This document shows positions 16,614-25,174 of a stretch of 64,000 nucleotides of DNA, piece by piece. The notes beneath the pieces are model-generated. The model did not search any database and was not told the DNA's origin. It was given only the letters and a program-made list of their open reading frames with translations. The stretch's first letter is position 1. Each line of letters begins with the position of its first letter. The stretch is from an uncultured Erythrobacter sp. (GTDB lineage: Bacteria; Pseudomonadota; Alphaproteobacteria; Sphingomonadales; Sphingomonadaceae). Both the position numbers and the translations under genes were made by a program. The stretch covers positions 620,001 through 684,000 of the forward strand of contig CANNCL010000001.1 in NCBI GenBank assembly GCA_947503155.1. Reading direction: 5' to 3'.

Positions 16614-19379
16614 GTGACCCTCAATTCCCTTTCTCGCAATTCGGGTTCGCAATATTCCGATCAGGGTGTTGTGAAAGCGGTGCTCGGCCCAACCAATACG
16701 GGCAAGACGCATCTCGCGATTGAACGGATGTGCGCGCATTCCTCTGGCATGATGGGTTTTCCGCTGCGGCTGCTCGCGCGGGAGGTTTATGACCGGGTGC
16801 GCGCGATCAAGGGCGATGATGCGGTCGCGCTGATCACCGGGGAACAACGGATTGAGCCGCCAAATGCGCGCTATTTCTGTTGCACGATGGAGGCGATGGA
16901 CCGGCGCGGCGCAGGCCCCAATGGCCCCTATGCATTCGTGGCCATTGATGAGGCGCAGATCGGCGCAGACCCTGAACGCGGGCACATTTTCACCGATCGG
17001 CTGCTGAATGCGCGCGGACGCGAGGAAACGATGATCCTCGGCTCCGCCACGCTGGAACCGATTGTCCGCAAACTGATCCCCGAAGCCGAGATGGTAGAAC
17101 GCCCGCGTTTCTCCACCCTCACCCATTCGGGCACCGCCAAATTGTCGCGCCTCATGCCGCGCAGCGCAGTCGTCGCATTCTCGGTTGAGCAGGTTTACGC
17201 GATGGCGGAGGCGCTGAAGCGGTTTCGCGGCGGAGCGGCGGTGGTGATGGGTGCGCTTTCACCAGAAACGCGTAACAGACAGGTAGAATTGTTCCAAAGC
17301 GGTGAAGTTGACTATATCGTCGCCACCGATGCGATCGGGATGGGGCTCAACCTTGATCTGCATCATGTGGCCTTTGCCGCGCTCTCCAAATTCGATGGCA
17401 CACGCAAACGGCGGCTGACCCCAGCAGAAATGGCGCAGATTGCCGGGCGCGCCGGGCGGCATCAACGCGACGGCAGTTTTGGTACATTAACGGGCGGCGG
17501 CAGCCGGTCGGGCGCGCCGTTGGAATTTAGCGAAGAAGAGGTCTTCGCGATTGAAGAGCACAAATTCGCGCCGCTCACCAAATTGCACTGGCGCGAGGCT
17601 CAGCCGCGTTTTGATACGATCGAAGTCCTGATCGGCGACCTCGAATCGCGCCCGCATAGCGAAGTCCTGCGCGCCGCCCCCCCGGCCATCGACCTTGCCG
17701 TGCTTAAACGTCTGGCAGGCGAGCCGCTGGCCGAGACTATTCGCGGCGCGGGCAGCGTCAGGCGATTTTGGGAGGCGTGTTCTCTTCCTGATTTCCGGGC
17801 ATTGGGCGCCGATCCCCATGCGCGATTCGTTGCGCGCTTGTGGCAAGACCTCCAAGGCGGCTATCTCGGCGCGGATTTCGTCGCGGCGCGGATCGCGGAA
17901 TTGGACCGGACACGCGGCGACATCGACACATTGCAGGGACGGATAGCCGCAATCCGATCTTGGGCCTATATCTGCCAGCGCCCCGATTGGGTGTTGGCGC
18001 GCGACGAAATGGCTGCGCGGGCGCGCGCGGTCGAAGCAAAACTTTCCGATGCGCTTCATGCGCGTCTAACTGAACGGTTCGTCAACCGGAGGACGACAAT
18101 TTTGATGAAATCCCTGGGACAAGATGGGTCTGCCCTGCCCGTAACGCTAGAATCCACAGGCGCATTGAGCGTTGAGGGCGAGGTCATCGGCAAGCTCGAT
18201 GGTTTTCGCTTTGTGGTCGACCCAAATGCAGGTTTGGAAGATCGCAAAATGCTGCTCGCCGCGGGGGAAAAGGCGCTGCCCAGCATATTGGCGAAACGCG
18301 CGGAATGGTTGCTAGCAGACGGCATTACCGAGCTAACGATCGAACGCGGCGCGGTTCGTTGGCACAATCAAAAGCTTGGCGATATTATTCTGCCAGACGA
18401 TTTCGGTGCGCCTCGGTTGGAATTCGTGCGCGAAATCACCGCTCTGCCGGAGGCGACGAAGGCTAAGTTGGAAGCGGGTCTGATCGAATGGCTCGGCAAA
18501 CAGCTTGAGCCGCTTACCCCCCTGCGCAAGCTGGCTGAGGCGGCGCGCGATCCAGAGGCGGGCAGCCAGGCACGGGCGCTGCTGATTACATTGATTGAGG
18601 CGCGCGGTGTGGTCAGCCGTGAAAAGGCGGGTCTTGAGCACTTGCCCAAAGAGATGCGCCCGTTTTTGCGAAAGCTTGGCGTGACATTTGGCGCGCTCGA
18701 TATTTATGCCGCGCCGCTGCTTAAGCCGGCGCCGCGCCGTTTGCTGCATGCATTGGGCCTCGATCGGCGTCCATTGCAGGACATGATGTTGCCAGTTCTG
18801 AGCGAGGCAAAGGCGGTTCCGGCCGGATATCGCCCCGCTGGCGGTCAATTGATCCGGGTGGATTTGGCGGAAAAGGTCCTGCGCGCCGCGTTTGATGCGC
18901 GGGCGAAGGCGACGGACAAAACCTCTAAAGAACGCAATCCGCGTTTCCGCCTCAACCTGTCACTGCCAATTTCCATCGGACTTGAGGAAGAGAATGCGCG
19001 GCGGCTTTTGGGCAGTGCCGGTTTCCGCGTTCAGCGCGCACGCGCTTTGGCCGAAGGCGCGCAGGGTCCGGCTGCGCCTGACAGCTGGACATGGCGTCCC
19101 AAACGCGCTGGCGGCCACACTGGTGACCGACCCCGAAGACAGGCGCGCGACGCAGGGCGCGAAAAGGGGCGCGAAAAGGGGCGCGAAAACGGGAGCAATA
19201 GTGACCGTGCCAAGCCGCAACACGCCAAAGGCAAGGGGCCGCGCAAAGACGGCAAACCAGATGGCAAGGGTCGGCGCGATGATCGCGGGCCGCGCAGCAA
19301 GCCCCCGGCGAAACACGATACCGGCCCGGCCCGCGCCAGCGGCGCCTTTGACAGTCTGGCGGACCTGCTCGGCGGATGA
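16614..19379 (+). CDS. SUV3-like DExH RNA helicase family protein
   Basis: A helicase related to the mitochondrial RNA helicase SUV3, common in alphaproteobacteria. The Walker A motif GPTNTGKTH is near residue 24, the DEAQ-type Walker B is in FVAIDEAQIGADP, motif III is GSAT, and the C-terminal RecA domain carries VATDAIGMGLNL and QIAGRAGRHQ. A long C-terminal part ends in a basic, disordered tail with three 12-bp repeats. There is no ATG near the motif start; I chose the GTG at 16614, and the TTG at 16578 gives 12 more residues. The next gene overlaps the stop as ATGA. An RNA-processing role is inferred. Confidence 0.9.
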   Translation: MTLNSLSRNSGSQYSDQGVVKAVLGPTNTGKTHLAIERMCAHSSGMMGFPLRLLAREVYDRVRAIKGDDAVALITGEQRIEPPNARYFCCTMEAMDRRGAGPNGPYAFVAIDEAQIGADPERGHIFTDRLLNARGREETMILGSATLEPIVRKLIPEAEMVERPRFSTLTHSGTAKLSRLMPRSAVVAFSVEQVYAMAEALKRFRGGAAVVMGALSPETRNRQVELFQSGEVDYIVATDAIGMGLNLDLHHVAFAALSKFDGTRKRRLTPAEMAQIAGRAGRHQRDGSFGTLTGGGSRSGAPLEFSEEEVFAIEEHKFAPLTKLHWREAQPRFDTIEVLIGDLESRPHSEVLRAAPPAIDLAVLKRLAGEPLAETIRGAGSVRRFWEACSLPDFRALGADPHARFVARLWQDLQGGYLGADFVAARIAELDRTRGDIDTLQGRIAAIRSWAYICQRPDWVLARDEMAARARAVEAKLSDALHARLTERFVNRRTTILMKSLGQDGSALPVTLESTGALSVEGEVIGKLDGFRFVVDPNAGLEDRKMLLAAGEKALPSILAKRAEWLLADGITELTIERGAVRWHNQKLGDIILPDDFGAPRLEFVREITALPEATKAKLEAGLIEWLGKQLEPLTPLRKLAEAARDPEAGSQARALLITLIEARGVVSREKAGLEHLPKEMRPFLRKLGVTFGALDIYAAPLLKPAPRRLLHALGLDRRPLQDMMLPVLSEAKAVPAGYRPAGGQLIRVDLAEKVLRAAFDARAKATDKTSKERNPRFRLNLSLPISIGLEEENARRLLGSAGFRVQRARALAEGAQGPAAPDSWTWRPKRAGGHTGDRPRRQARDAGREKGREKGRENGSNSDRAKPQHAKGKGPRKDGKPDGKGRRDDRGPRSKPPAKHDTGPARASGAFDSLADLLGG
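19155..19190. repeat. Three 12-bp tandem repeats in the helicase tail
   Basis: Units at 19155-19166, 19167-19178 and 19179-19190 (gggcgcgaaaag, last base changed in the third) encode G-R-E-K twice and then G-R-E-N in the disordered tail of the SUV3-like helicase. They keep the frame. Confidence 0.85.
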
Positions 19380-19663
19380 GCGCAAAGGCCAGCACCCCGA
19401 CCGATGAAACGATGAGGATCGACCGGCTGCTGGTTTACCTACGCTTTGCCCGCACACGTTCCGCCGCCAGCTGCATGATTGAGGGGCGCGCTTTGCGCCG
19501 CAATAGAAAACATGTGCAGCGCGTGAGCGAGAATGTGGCTATCGGCGATGTCCTCACCATGATGATCGGAAAACAGGTTCATGTGGTCGAGGTTTTGTCG
19601 CTGCCGACGCGGCGCGCCTCTTCTGCGCAGGCCAAGTGTCATTATCGGGAGCTTGACCACTAA
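19376..19663 (+). CDS. S4 domain RNA-binding protein (Hsp15-like)
   Basis: A 95-residue protein with an S4 RNA-binding domain close to its start (MRIDRLLVYLRFARTRSAASCMIEGRALRRNRKH, in part), as in heat-shock protein 15, which binds stalled 50S subunits. Its ATG overlaps the stop of the SUV3-like helicase gene as ATGA, so the two are very likely co-translated and may share an RNA-related role. Confidence 0.9.
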   Translation: MSAKASTPTDETMRIDRLLVYLRFARTRSAASCMIEGRALRRNRKHVQRVSENVAIGDVLTMMIGKQVHVVEVLSLPTRRASSAQAKCHYRELDH

Positions 19664-19769
19664 GCAGAATTGCTTTTAGCAGCGCGCTAATTGTGAACAC
19701 GATTCAAATTTTTAGCGGCTAGCCAGCCAAACGTGCCTTAGCCGAACGAATTAAGATGAAAGACGCCCC

Positions 19770-20108
19770 ATGACTTACGTCGTCACCGATGACTGCATCA
19801 AATGCAAATACACCGACTGTGTCGAAGTGTGCCCGGTCGACTGTTTTTACGAAGGCGACAACATGCTGGTGATCAACCCCAGCGAATGTATCGATTGCGG
19901 CGTGTGCGAACCCGAATGCCCAGCCGAAGCGATCTTGCCTGACACCGAAGACGGCCTCGAAAAATGGCTGGAGCTGAACACAAAGTTCTCCGCCGAATGG
20001 CCGAACATCACCGGTCAAAAAGATCCGCCCGCTGACGCCGATGAGCACAAAGGCGAAAAGGGCAAGTTTGAAAAATATTTCAGCGCGGAACCTGGCGCAG
20101 GCGATTAA
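19770..20108 (+). CDS. fdxA: 7Fe ferredoxin FdxA
   Basis: An electron carrier of 112 residues with one [3Fe-4S] and one [4Fe-4S] cluster. The cysteines at 9, 17 and 50 and at 21, 40, 43 and 46 match the ligand pattern of Azotobacter ferredoxin I shifted by one residue. Residue 12 is an extra cysteine, as in the family. The C-terminal half is acidic and lacks clusters. It lies between the helicase/S4 pair and carD, an arrangement seen in other alphaproteobacteria. Confidence 0.95.
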   Translation: MTYVVTDDCIKCKYTDCVEVCPVDCFYEGDNMLVINPSECIDCGVCEPECPAEAILPDTEDGLEKWLELNTKFSAEWPNITGQKDPPADADEHKGEKGKFEKYFSAEPGAGD

Positions 20109-20412
20109 GTCCACGCTGTTGAACGCCGGCAATACATCTTTGCGGCTAGAAGCATCTTTGCAGCTAGAAAGATTTGCAATGAGTGCGCCGTTAATTCGGC
20201 GACTCGCAATATTGTTGCGATTGTGTTATACAATGGTGCAACCGCGCTGGCTCAACCCGGCGCAGGCGATGACAATTAGAAAGGCCATCACCCAGCAACC
20301 CTAGCGCAAAACGGTTTCCGCTCTGCTCTTGTTTCCTTTTGTTGAGGGGCAAGACTGCGAGGAAATTTGATTCTCGCGCGCCTGTTGGACGGCCAAATGA
20401 AAGGAATTTCGC
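20109..20412. other. 304-bp gap between fdxA and carD
   Basis: No gene is seen. It contains a tandem 18-bp repeat near its left end and a TATACA hexamer at 20227-20232 that could be a -10 element for carD, although I see no convincing -35 partner at the right distance. The carD start is preceded by AAAGGAATTTCGC, a good ribosome site. Confidence 0.5.
20135..20170. repeat. Two 18-bp tandem repeats downstream of fdxA
   Basis: The units catctttgcggctagaag (20135-20152) and 20153-20170 differ at two bases. They lie 27 bp past the fdxA stop and are not coding as far as I can see. Confidence 0.8.
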
Positions 20413-20946
20413 ATGGCGACCACCGCGCTCGCTTTCGCTGTTGGCGATTACGTTGTTTACCCAAAGCACGGCGTGGGCCGCGTGATGGAATTGCAGAACG
20501 AAGAAATCGCCGGGATGCAGCTCGAACTGTATGTTTTGCGCTTTGAAAAAGAGCGCATGACCTTGCGCGTTCCCACCAACAAGGTTGAATCGATTGGCAT
20601 GCGCAAGCTGTCATCGGACAAGACCCTGAAAGAAGCGATGGAAACGCTGAAGGGTAAGCCCAAAGTTAAGCGCACCATGTGGTCGCGCCGCGCGCAGGAA
20701 TACGAAGCGAAGATCAATTCGGGCGAAATCGTCCTGATCGCAGAAGTGACCCGCGATTTGTTCCGCCCCGAAGATCAGCCTGAGCAAAGCTATTCAGAGC
20801 GTCAGATTTTCGAAGCTGCATCCAGCCGCCTTGCCCGGGAATTGGGCGCGATGGAAGAGACGGACGAAGCCACCGCGCTAGAGAAAATTCTCGAAGTGCT
20901 GCGTGAACATGCGCCGCAATATTACGACAATCCTGACGAGGACTAA
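20413..20946 (+). CDS. CarD/CdnL family RNA polymerase-binding regulator
   Basis: A CarD-type transcription factor of 177 residues that binds the RNA polymerase beta subunit and stabilises open promoter complexes; in Caulobacter CdnL supports rRNA and metabolic gene expression. The N-terminal Tudor-like domain runs from FAVGDYVVYPKHGVGRVMEL, and the helical DNA-facing part includes KVKRTMWSRRAQEYEAKINSG and ends acidic. Length and domains are typical. A strong terminator follows. Confidence 0.94.
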   Translation: MATTALAFAVGDYVVYPKHGVGRVMELQNEEIAGMQLELYVLRFEKERMTLRVPTNKVESIGMRKLSSDKTLKEAMETLKGKPKVKRTMWSRRAQEYEAKINSGEIVLIAEVTRDLFRPEDQPEQSYSERQIFEAASSRLARELGAMEETDEATALEKILEVLREHAPQYYDNPDED

Positions 20947-20967
20947 GCGGTCTTCGAACCGGATGAT

Positions 20968-20998
20968 AAAGGGGCTGCCCAGCGGGCGGCCCCTTTTT
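20968..20998 (+). terminator. Rho-independent terminator after carD
   Basis: GGGGCTGCCC (20971-20980) pairs with GGGCGGCCCC (20984-20993) around a short loop and is followed by TTTTT, 21 bp past the carD stop. Confidence 0.85.
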
Positions 20999-21111
20999 GT
21001 TTGTGCGCCAAGTTGACCCCAAATAGCTGCGCTAAGTTATATCTTGGCTTGAAACATCCGATTGGGTGTATTATCTGAGCAATACGCTTAGTTTGGAAGG
21101 TGGAGGTCATC

Positions 21112-21948
21112 ATGATTCAAGAATTTGCAAAACGCGCTGCTCCGATTGCGGTGTTGATGCTGGGTACATCGCTGTCTGGTTGCGGCTTTGTGTCGATGGA
21201 TATGGATTGGGACGAAGTTGAAGGTGTGCCTTTGGCAGAGCTGGATATGTCCGGCGATGCGCCTGATGAAATCAGCCTGGCCGGACCCGACAGCCTGATA
21301 ATTACCGAGGGCGACGGCATGACCATCACGCTCGACGGTGACAGCGAGGCCGGTGACGCGCTGCGATTTGATCTCGACGGAGATGAATTGACCATCGCCC
21401 GCGATAATAATGTCTATGACGGTTCTAAAAGGGCGATTGTTCGCCTCACCATTCCTGCGCCGGAAACTTTGGGCATTGCGGGCAGCGGCGATATCGAATC
21501 AGCAACTATGGCGAGCCGTGCAGAGATTGAAATCGCCGGTTCGGGAAGCATCACGGTCGCTGCGATCGATGCAGAAGACCTTGATGTGGCGATTGCCGGG
21601 TCAGGCGATGTCTCTGCTGCTGGCTCCGCACAGTCACTCGATGTCAGCATTGCAGGAACAGGCAATGTCAGGCTGGGCGAATTGATGGCCGACAACGTTT
21701 CGGTCAGCATCGCTGGATCGGGCAATGTCGACTTGGCCTCAAATGGCAGGGTCGATGGCAGCATTGCTGGATCGGGTAACATCACTGTGACCGGATCAGC
21801 CACCTGTTCGGTCGATACCGCTGGGTCTGGAAAACTGACTTGCAATCGCGCGCCATCAACGGCCGATGCAGACCCAGAAACAGAGGTTGTGGCCGAACTT
21901 GAAGCAAGCGCTGAAGCATCGGCGTCAGAGGATGAATCTGAGCAGTAG
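21112..21948 (+). CDS. DUF2807 (auto-transporter-like head GIN) lipoprotein
   Basis: A probable outer-membrane or periplasmic lipoprotein of 278 residues. The signal peptide ends in LSGC near residue 23. The rest is a DUF2807 beta-helix with seven repeats of the type I-A-G-S-G-x-I/V at roughly 16 to 25 residue spacing (IAGSGDI, IAGSGSI, IAGSGDV, IAGTGNV, IAGSGNV, IAGSGNI, TAGSGKL), then an acidic tail. The ATG at 21112 follows GGAGG at 5 bases, better than the GTG four codons earlier. The function of the family is not known; surface adhesion or scaffolding is only a guess. Confidence 0.85.
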   Translation: MIQEFAKRAAPIAVLMLGTSLSGCGFVSMDMDWDEVEGVPLAELDMSGDAPDEISLAGPDSLIITEGDGMTITLDGDSEAGDALRFDLDGDELTIARDNNVYDGSKRAIVRLTIPAPETLGIAGSGDIESATMASRAEIEIAGSGSITVAAIDAEDLDVAIAGSGDVSAAGSAQSLDVSIAGTGNVRLGELMADNVSVSIAGSGNVDLASNGRVDGSIAGSGNITVTGSATCSVDTAGSGKLTCNRAPSTADADPETEVVAELEASAEASASEDESEQ

Positions 21949-22009
21949 CACAGTTGGCTAAACCGTTCAGGGGCTCGCCTCGGCTAAACCCCTGACTTGC
22001 AATCTATTC

Positions 22010-22042
22010 AGGAGCGCGCATGATACCGTCATGCGCGCTCCT
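22010..22042 (+). promoter_or_regulatory. Perfect 14-bp inverted repeat covering ribosome site and start codon
   Basis: AGGAGCGCGCATGA (22010-22023) and its exact reverse complement (22029-22042) flank a 5-base loop. The left arm holds an AGGAG ribosome site, and the right arm holds the ATG at 22031 of the next gene. In mRNA the hairpin would hide both. An ATG at 22020 is 5 bases after AGGAG and opens a 12-codon frame that ends at 22058 inside the lipoprotein gene. Confidence 0.7.
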
Positions 22043-22363
22043 CAACTTATGGGCCTGATGGCCATTTCGCTTATGCTATCGGGCTGTTTGGTCAAAGCGG
22101 CGGCGGATGTCGTCACTGCACCGATCCGTGTCGGGGCGCGGGCGGTCGATCTGGCCACGACGAGCCAATCTGAATCGGATGAAAACCGGGGCCGCGAAAT
22201 CCGCCGCCGCGAAGAACGCTTGGGCAAGTTAGAGCGTGAATATCGCGAGCAAAGCGAGGATTGCGAAGACGGGAGCCGCAGCGCCTGCAGAAATGCGGAA
22301 GAAACGCGCGCCGAAATGCAGGAATTGATGCGCTATATTCCGGCGGAACCTGAGGACAATTAA
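22031..22363 (+). CDS. Small predicted lipoprotein, unknown function
   Basis: A 110-residue protein with a short lipoprotein signal (MRAPQLMGLMAISLMLSGC, cysteine at residue 19) and a charged, probably helical coiled-coil domain (about 50-105) rich in Arg and Glu, with two cysteines near residues 80 and 87 that could form a disulfide. I do not recognise a family. The ATG at 22031 sits in a strong hairpin; an ATG at 22049 would leave a signal without a positive charge. Its end overlaps the convergent Sua5 gene by 4 bp. Confidence 0.7.
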   Translation: MRAPQLMGLMAISLMLSGCLVKAAADVVTAPIRVGARAVDLATTSQSESDENRGREIRRREERLGKLEREYREQSEDCEDGSRSACRNAEETRAEMQELMRYIPAEPEDN

Positions 22364-23322
22364 TCGGCCGGTGCAGCGGCGCGGCGCAGGCGGTCATTGA
22401 TCGCGCGCCCCACCCCTGTTTGCGGGATCGGCGCGGCGGCTATGCGCGGCAAGTCGGATGCGGCGGCTTGGTGCAAGCAATCATACAGCCGCGCCGCAGC
22501 CTCCGCCAAATTCCCCGTGGCCGATAAAGTGCAATTGCCCGCCACCCCACCAAAACCGATATGGAATTCATCCGCTTCGCTTGTCGCCGCCGCCAACCGC
22601 AGGGGTTTTCCCGGCGCATAGTGACTTGCGAGTTGCCCGGGCGCCTCGATTGCTTTGACGTCACCCATAGCGGGTAAGCCTTTGCCGAAATGTTCGCCGT
22701 GGAGCGCGTCCAGATCGACCGGACCGGGGCGCAATTCTTCCCAAACACCGCCAGCGCGAATGGCGAGAATTGTCGATTCAACACCCGCCTTTGTCGGCCC
22801 GCCATCCAGCACCAGATCAATCCGGCCATCAAGCGAGGTCAGCACATGCTGCGCCGTGGTCGGGCTGATAAACCCGCTGCGATTGGCCGATGGCGCGGCG
22901 AGCGGGAAATCGATCAGGTCTAACAAAGCGCGCATAACCGGATGTGCAGGGCATCGCAGGGCCAGAGTTTGCAGACCCGCAGTGACCGCTTTGGCAAGGC
23001 CGCTATCTGGTTTCGCAGGGACAACGACCGTCAAAGGTCCGGGCCAAATCGTCTGCACCGCGGTCGCCGCCGCCTCATCCCAATCGGCATATTGCCGCGC
23101 ATGGGCTTCATCACGAACATGCACGATCAACGGGTTGAAATCGGGACGCCCTTTGGCTGCATAAATCTTCGCCACCGCCGCATCATCGTCCGCCCGTGCG
23201 GCGAGGCCATAGACCGTCTCTGTTGGCACCGCGACGATCCCGCCCGATTCGAGGATTCGCGCCGCCCGGGCGATTCCGGCGGCGTCTGCTCGCACCACTT
23301 CCGTAACGTTCTTGCCGCTCAT
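22360..23322 (-). CDS. L-threonylcarbamoyladenylate synthase (Sua5 type)
   Basis: Makes threonylcarbamoyl-AMP from threonine, bicarbonate and ATP, the first step of t6A formation on ANN-decoding tRNAs. The YrdC domain (about residues 10-200) shows VPTETVYGLAARA, KGRPDFNPLIVH and the PSANRSGFISPT loop. A C-terminal Sua5 domain (about 225-320) makes it the long form rather than TsaC. The ATG at 23322 (MSGKNVTEV) is the family-like start; the frame extends upstream but without similarity. Confidence 0.93.
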   Translation of the reverse strand: MSGKNVTEVVRADAAGIARAARILESGGIVAVPTETVYGLAARADDDAAVAKIYAAKGRPDFNPLIVHVRDEAHARQYADWDEAAATAVQTIWPGPLTVVVPAKPDSGLAKAVTAGLQTLALRCPAHPVMRALLDLIDFPLAAPSANRSGFISPTTAQHVLTSLDGRIDLVLDGGPTKAGVESTILAIRAGGVWEELRPGPVDLDALHGEHFGKGLPAMGDVKAIEAPGQLASHYAPGKPLRLAAATSEADEFHIGFGGVAGNCTLSATGNLAEAAARLYDCLHQAAASDLPRIAAAPIPQTGVGRAINDRLRRAAAPAD

Positions 23323-23413
23323 GATTGGTGCGCTATATTCTTGCGCGACGCCTGCCAAGATGCAGGCCGCAATCAATTCATCGAAACACCCGTAATCAGG
23401 ACACAAGCCGCCC

Positions 23414-25168
23414 GTGACCCCTTACATTCCGCCGACCCAAGACCAACTCCTCGCCATTCGTGTGAATGCCGGGATCGAAGAGATCGCAGCATCTGAAAAA
23501 TTCGCCCATGCGGAGGCCGATCTGGTCGAAGCGATTGTCGAAGGCGTCGGCCAATTTGCCGCTGGCGAATTCGCACCGCTCAACCGAGTGGGTGATTTGG
23601 AAGGTGCGAAGCTCGAAAATGGCGTCGTGCGCCTGCCTGATGGGTTCAAAGAAGCGTATGAGAGCTATATCGAGCAAGGGTGGAATTCTATCGCCAGCCC
23701 GGCCGAACATGGCGGACAAGGCCTCCCCTTCACGCTTGGCTGCAATGTGCTCGAAAATCTCGGCGCGGCGAATATGGCGTTCAACCTGCTGCCAATGCTG
23801 TCGGTTGGCGCGATTGAGGCGCTGGAGCATCATGGCAATCCGGATCAACAGGCGAAATATCTGCCCGATCTGGTGAGCGGCAGGTGGTCAGGTACAATGA
23901 ACCTGACCGAGCCTGCTGCGGGCAGCGATGTCGGCGCTTTGCGATCGACCGCAGAGCCGATCACGGACGGCGAACATGCGGGCAAATACAAGATTGTCGG
24001 CCAGAAAATCTACATCACATGGGGTGATCACGAACTGGCGGAAAATATCATCCACCTTGTGCTCGCCCGGCTGCCCGGTGCGCCGGAGGGGACGCGCGGT
24101 ATCTCGCTATTCGTGGTCCCGAAATATCATGTGAACGCCGACGGTTCGCTGGGCGCGCGCAATGATCTGCGTCCGGTCAGCCTTGAGCATAAGCTGGGCA
24201 TCAACGCCTCGCCCACATGTGTGATGAGTTACGGTGACAATGACGATTGCATCGGTGAATTGGTGGGCGCGGAAAATCGCGGGTTGATGGCCATGTTCAC
24301 GATGATGAACAATGCGCGGATCAATGTCGGCAACCAAGGCAATCAAATCGCTGAACGCGCGACGCAGCAGGCAATGGCCTATGCCGCCGACCGCGTGCAA
24401 TCGGCGCGCGCCGGATCGCCGGACAAAACCCCGGTTGCAATTATCGAGCACCCCGATGTGCGGCGTATGTTGCTGCGAATGAAAGCGCTGACTGAGGGTG
24501 TTCGCGCGCTTCTTTATTATTGTGCAGGTCAGGTGGATCGCGGGACGATTGGCGATGCCGATGCCAAGAACCGCGCCGAAATTCTGGTGCCACTGCTCAA
24601 GGCTTGGGGCACTGATGTTGGCGTCGAAGTGTCAGGGATCGGCATTCAAATCCACGGCGGCATGGGTTTTGTCGAGGAAACCGGCGCGGCGCAGCATTGG
24701 CGCGATTCGCGGATTGCTCCGATTTATGAGGGCACCAATGGCATTCAGGCCGCTGATCTGGTGACACGCAAATTGGGTCTAGAAGGCGGCGACCCGATGA
24801 TTTCGCTGTTCGAAGAAATCGCGCGTGATGCCCGAGATGATGCCGGTAATGAGGCCGAATTGGCGGCTCTGGCGACGGATTGCGCGCATGTCGCACGCTG
24901 GATGCGTGACGAGGCGAGCCTTGATGACCGGCTGGCGGGAAGCGTGCCGTTCTGCACCATGGCGGCGGTTGCTGTGGCCGGGTGGCAGTTGATGAAACAG
25001 GCGGCGGCTGTCGCGAATGGTGCGGCGCCATCGCTGGCGCAGAGCAAGCCGGTGACGGTGCGGTTTTTCTTGGACAGGATTGTGCCAGAGGCCGCTGGGC
25101 TGAAAGCTGGCGCGGTTGCGGGAGCTGATCTGCTTTATGCGCTCTCGTCAGAGAAGTTGGCGAGTTAG
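23414..25168 (+). CDS. Acyl-CoA dehydrogenase (large, C-terminal-domain type)
   Basis: A flavoprotein of 584 residues oxidising an acyl-CoA to the enoyl-CoA. Landmarks are MNLTEPAAGSDVGALRSTAEP, the region around IYITWGDHELAEN, IHGGMGFVEETGAAQHWRD and RIAPIYEGTNGIQAADLV, followed by an extra C-terminal domain of about 120 residues. This architecture is shared with DmdC, the methylmercaptopropionyl-CoA dehydrogenase of DMSP breakdown, but it is also used by fatty-acid enzymes, and I cannot assign the substrate. The start is a GTG at 23414. The DUF815 gene begins 6 bp after the stop. Confidence 0.9.
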   Translation: MTPYIPPTQDQLLAIRVNAGIEEIAASEKFAHAEADLVEAIVEGVGQFAAGEFAPLNRVGDLEGAKLENGVVRLPDGFKEAYESYIEQGWNSIASPAEHGGQGLPFTLGCNVLENLGAANMAFNLLPMLSVGAIEALEHHGNPDQQAKYLPDLVSGRWSGTMNLTEPAAGSDVGALRSTAEPITDGEHAGKYKIVGQKIYITWGDHELAENIIHLVLARLPGAPEGTRGISLFVVPKYHVNADGSLGARNDLRPVSLEHKLGINASPTCVMSYGDNDDCIGELVGAENRGLMAMFTMMNNARINVGNQGNQIAERATQQAMAYAADRVQSARAGSPDKTPVAIIEHPDVRRMLLRMKALTEGVRALLYYCAGQVDRGTIGDADAKNRAEILVPLLKAWGTDVGVEVSGIGIQIHGGMGFVEETGAAQHWRDSRIAPIYEGTNGIQAADLVTRKLGLEGGDPMISLFEEIARDARDDAGNEAELAALATDCAHVARWMRDEASLDDRLAGSVPFCTMAAVAVAGWQLMKQAAAVANGAAPSLAQSKPVTVRFFLDRIVPEAAGLKAGAVAGADLLYALSSEKLAS

Positions 25169-25174
25169 GGCAGC

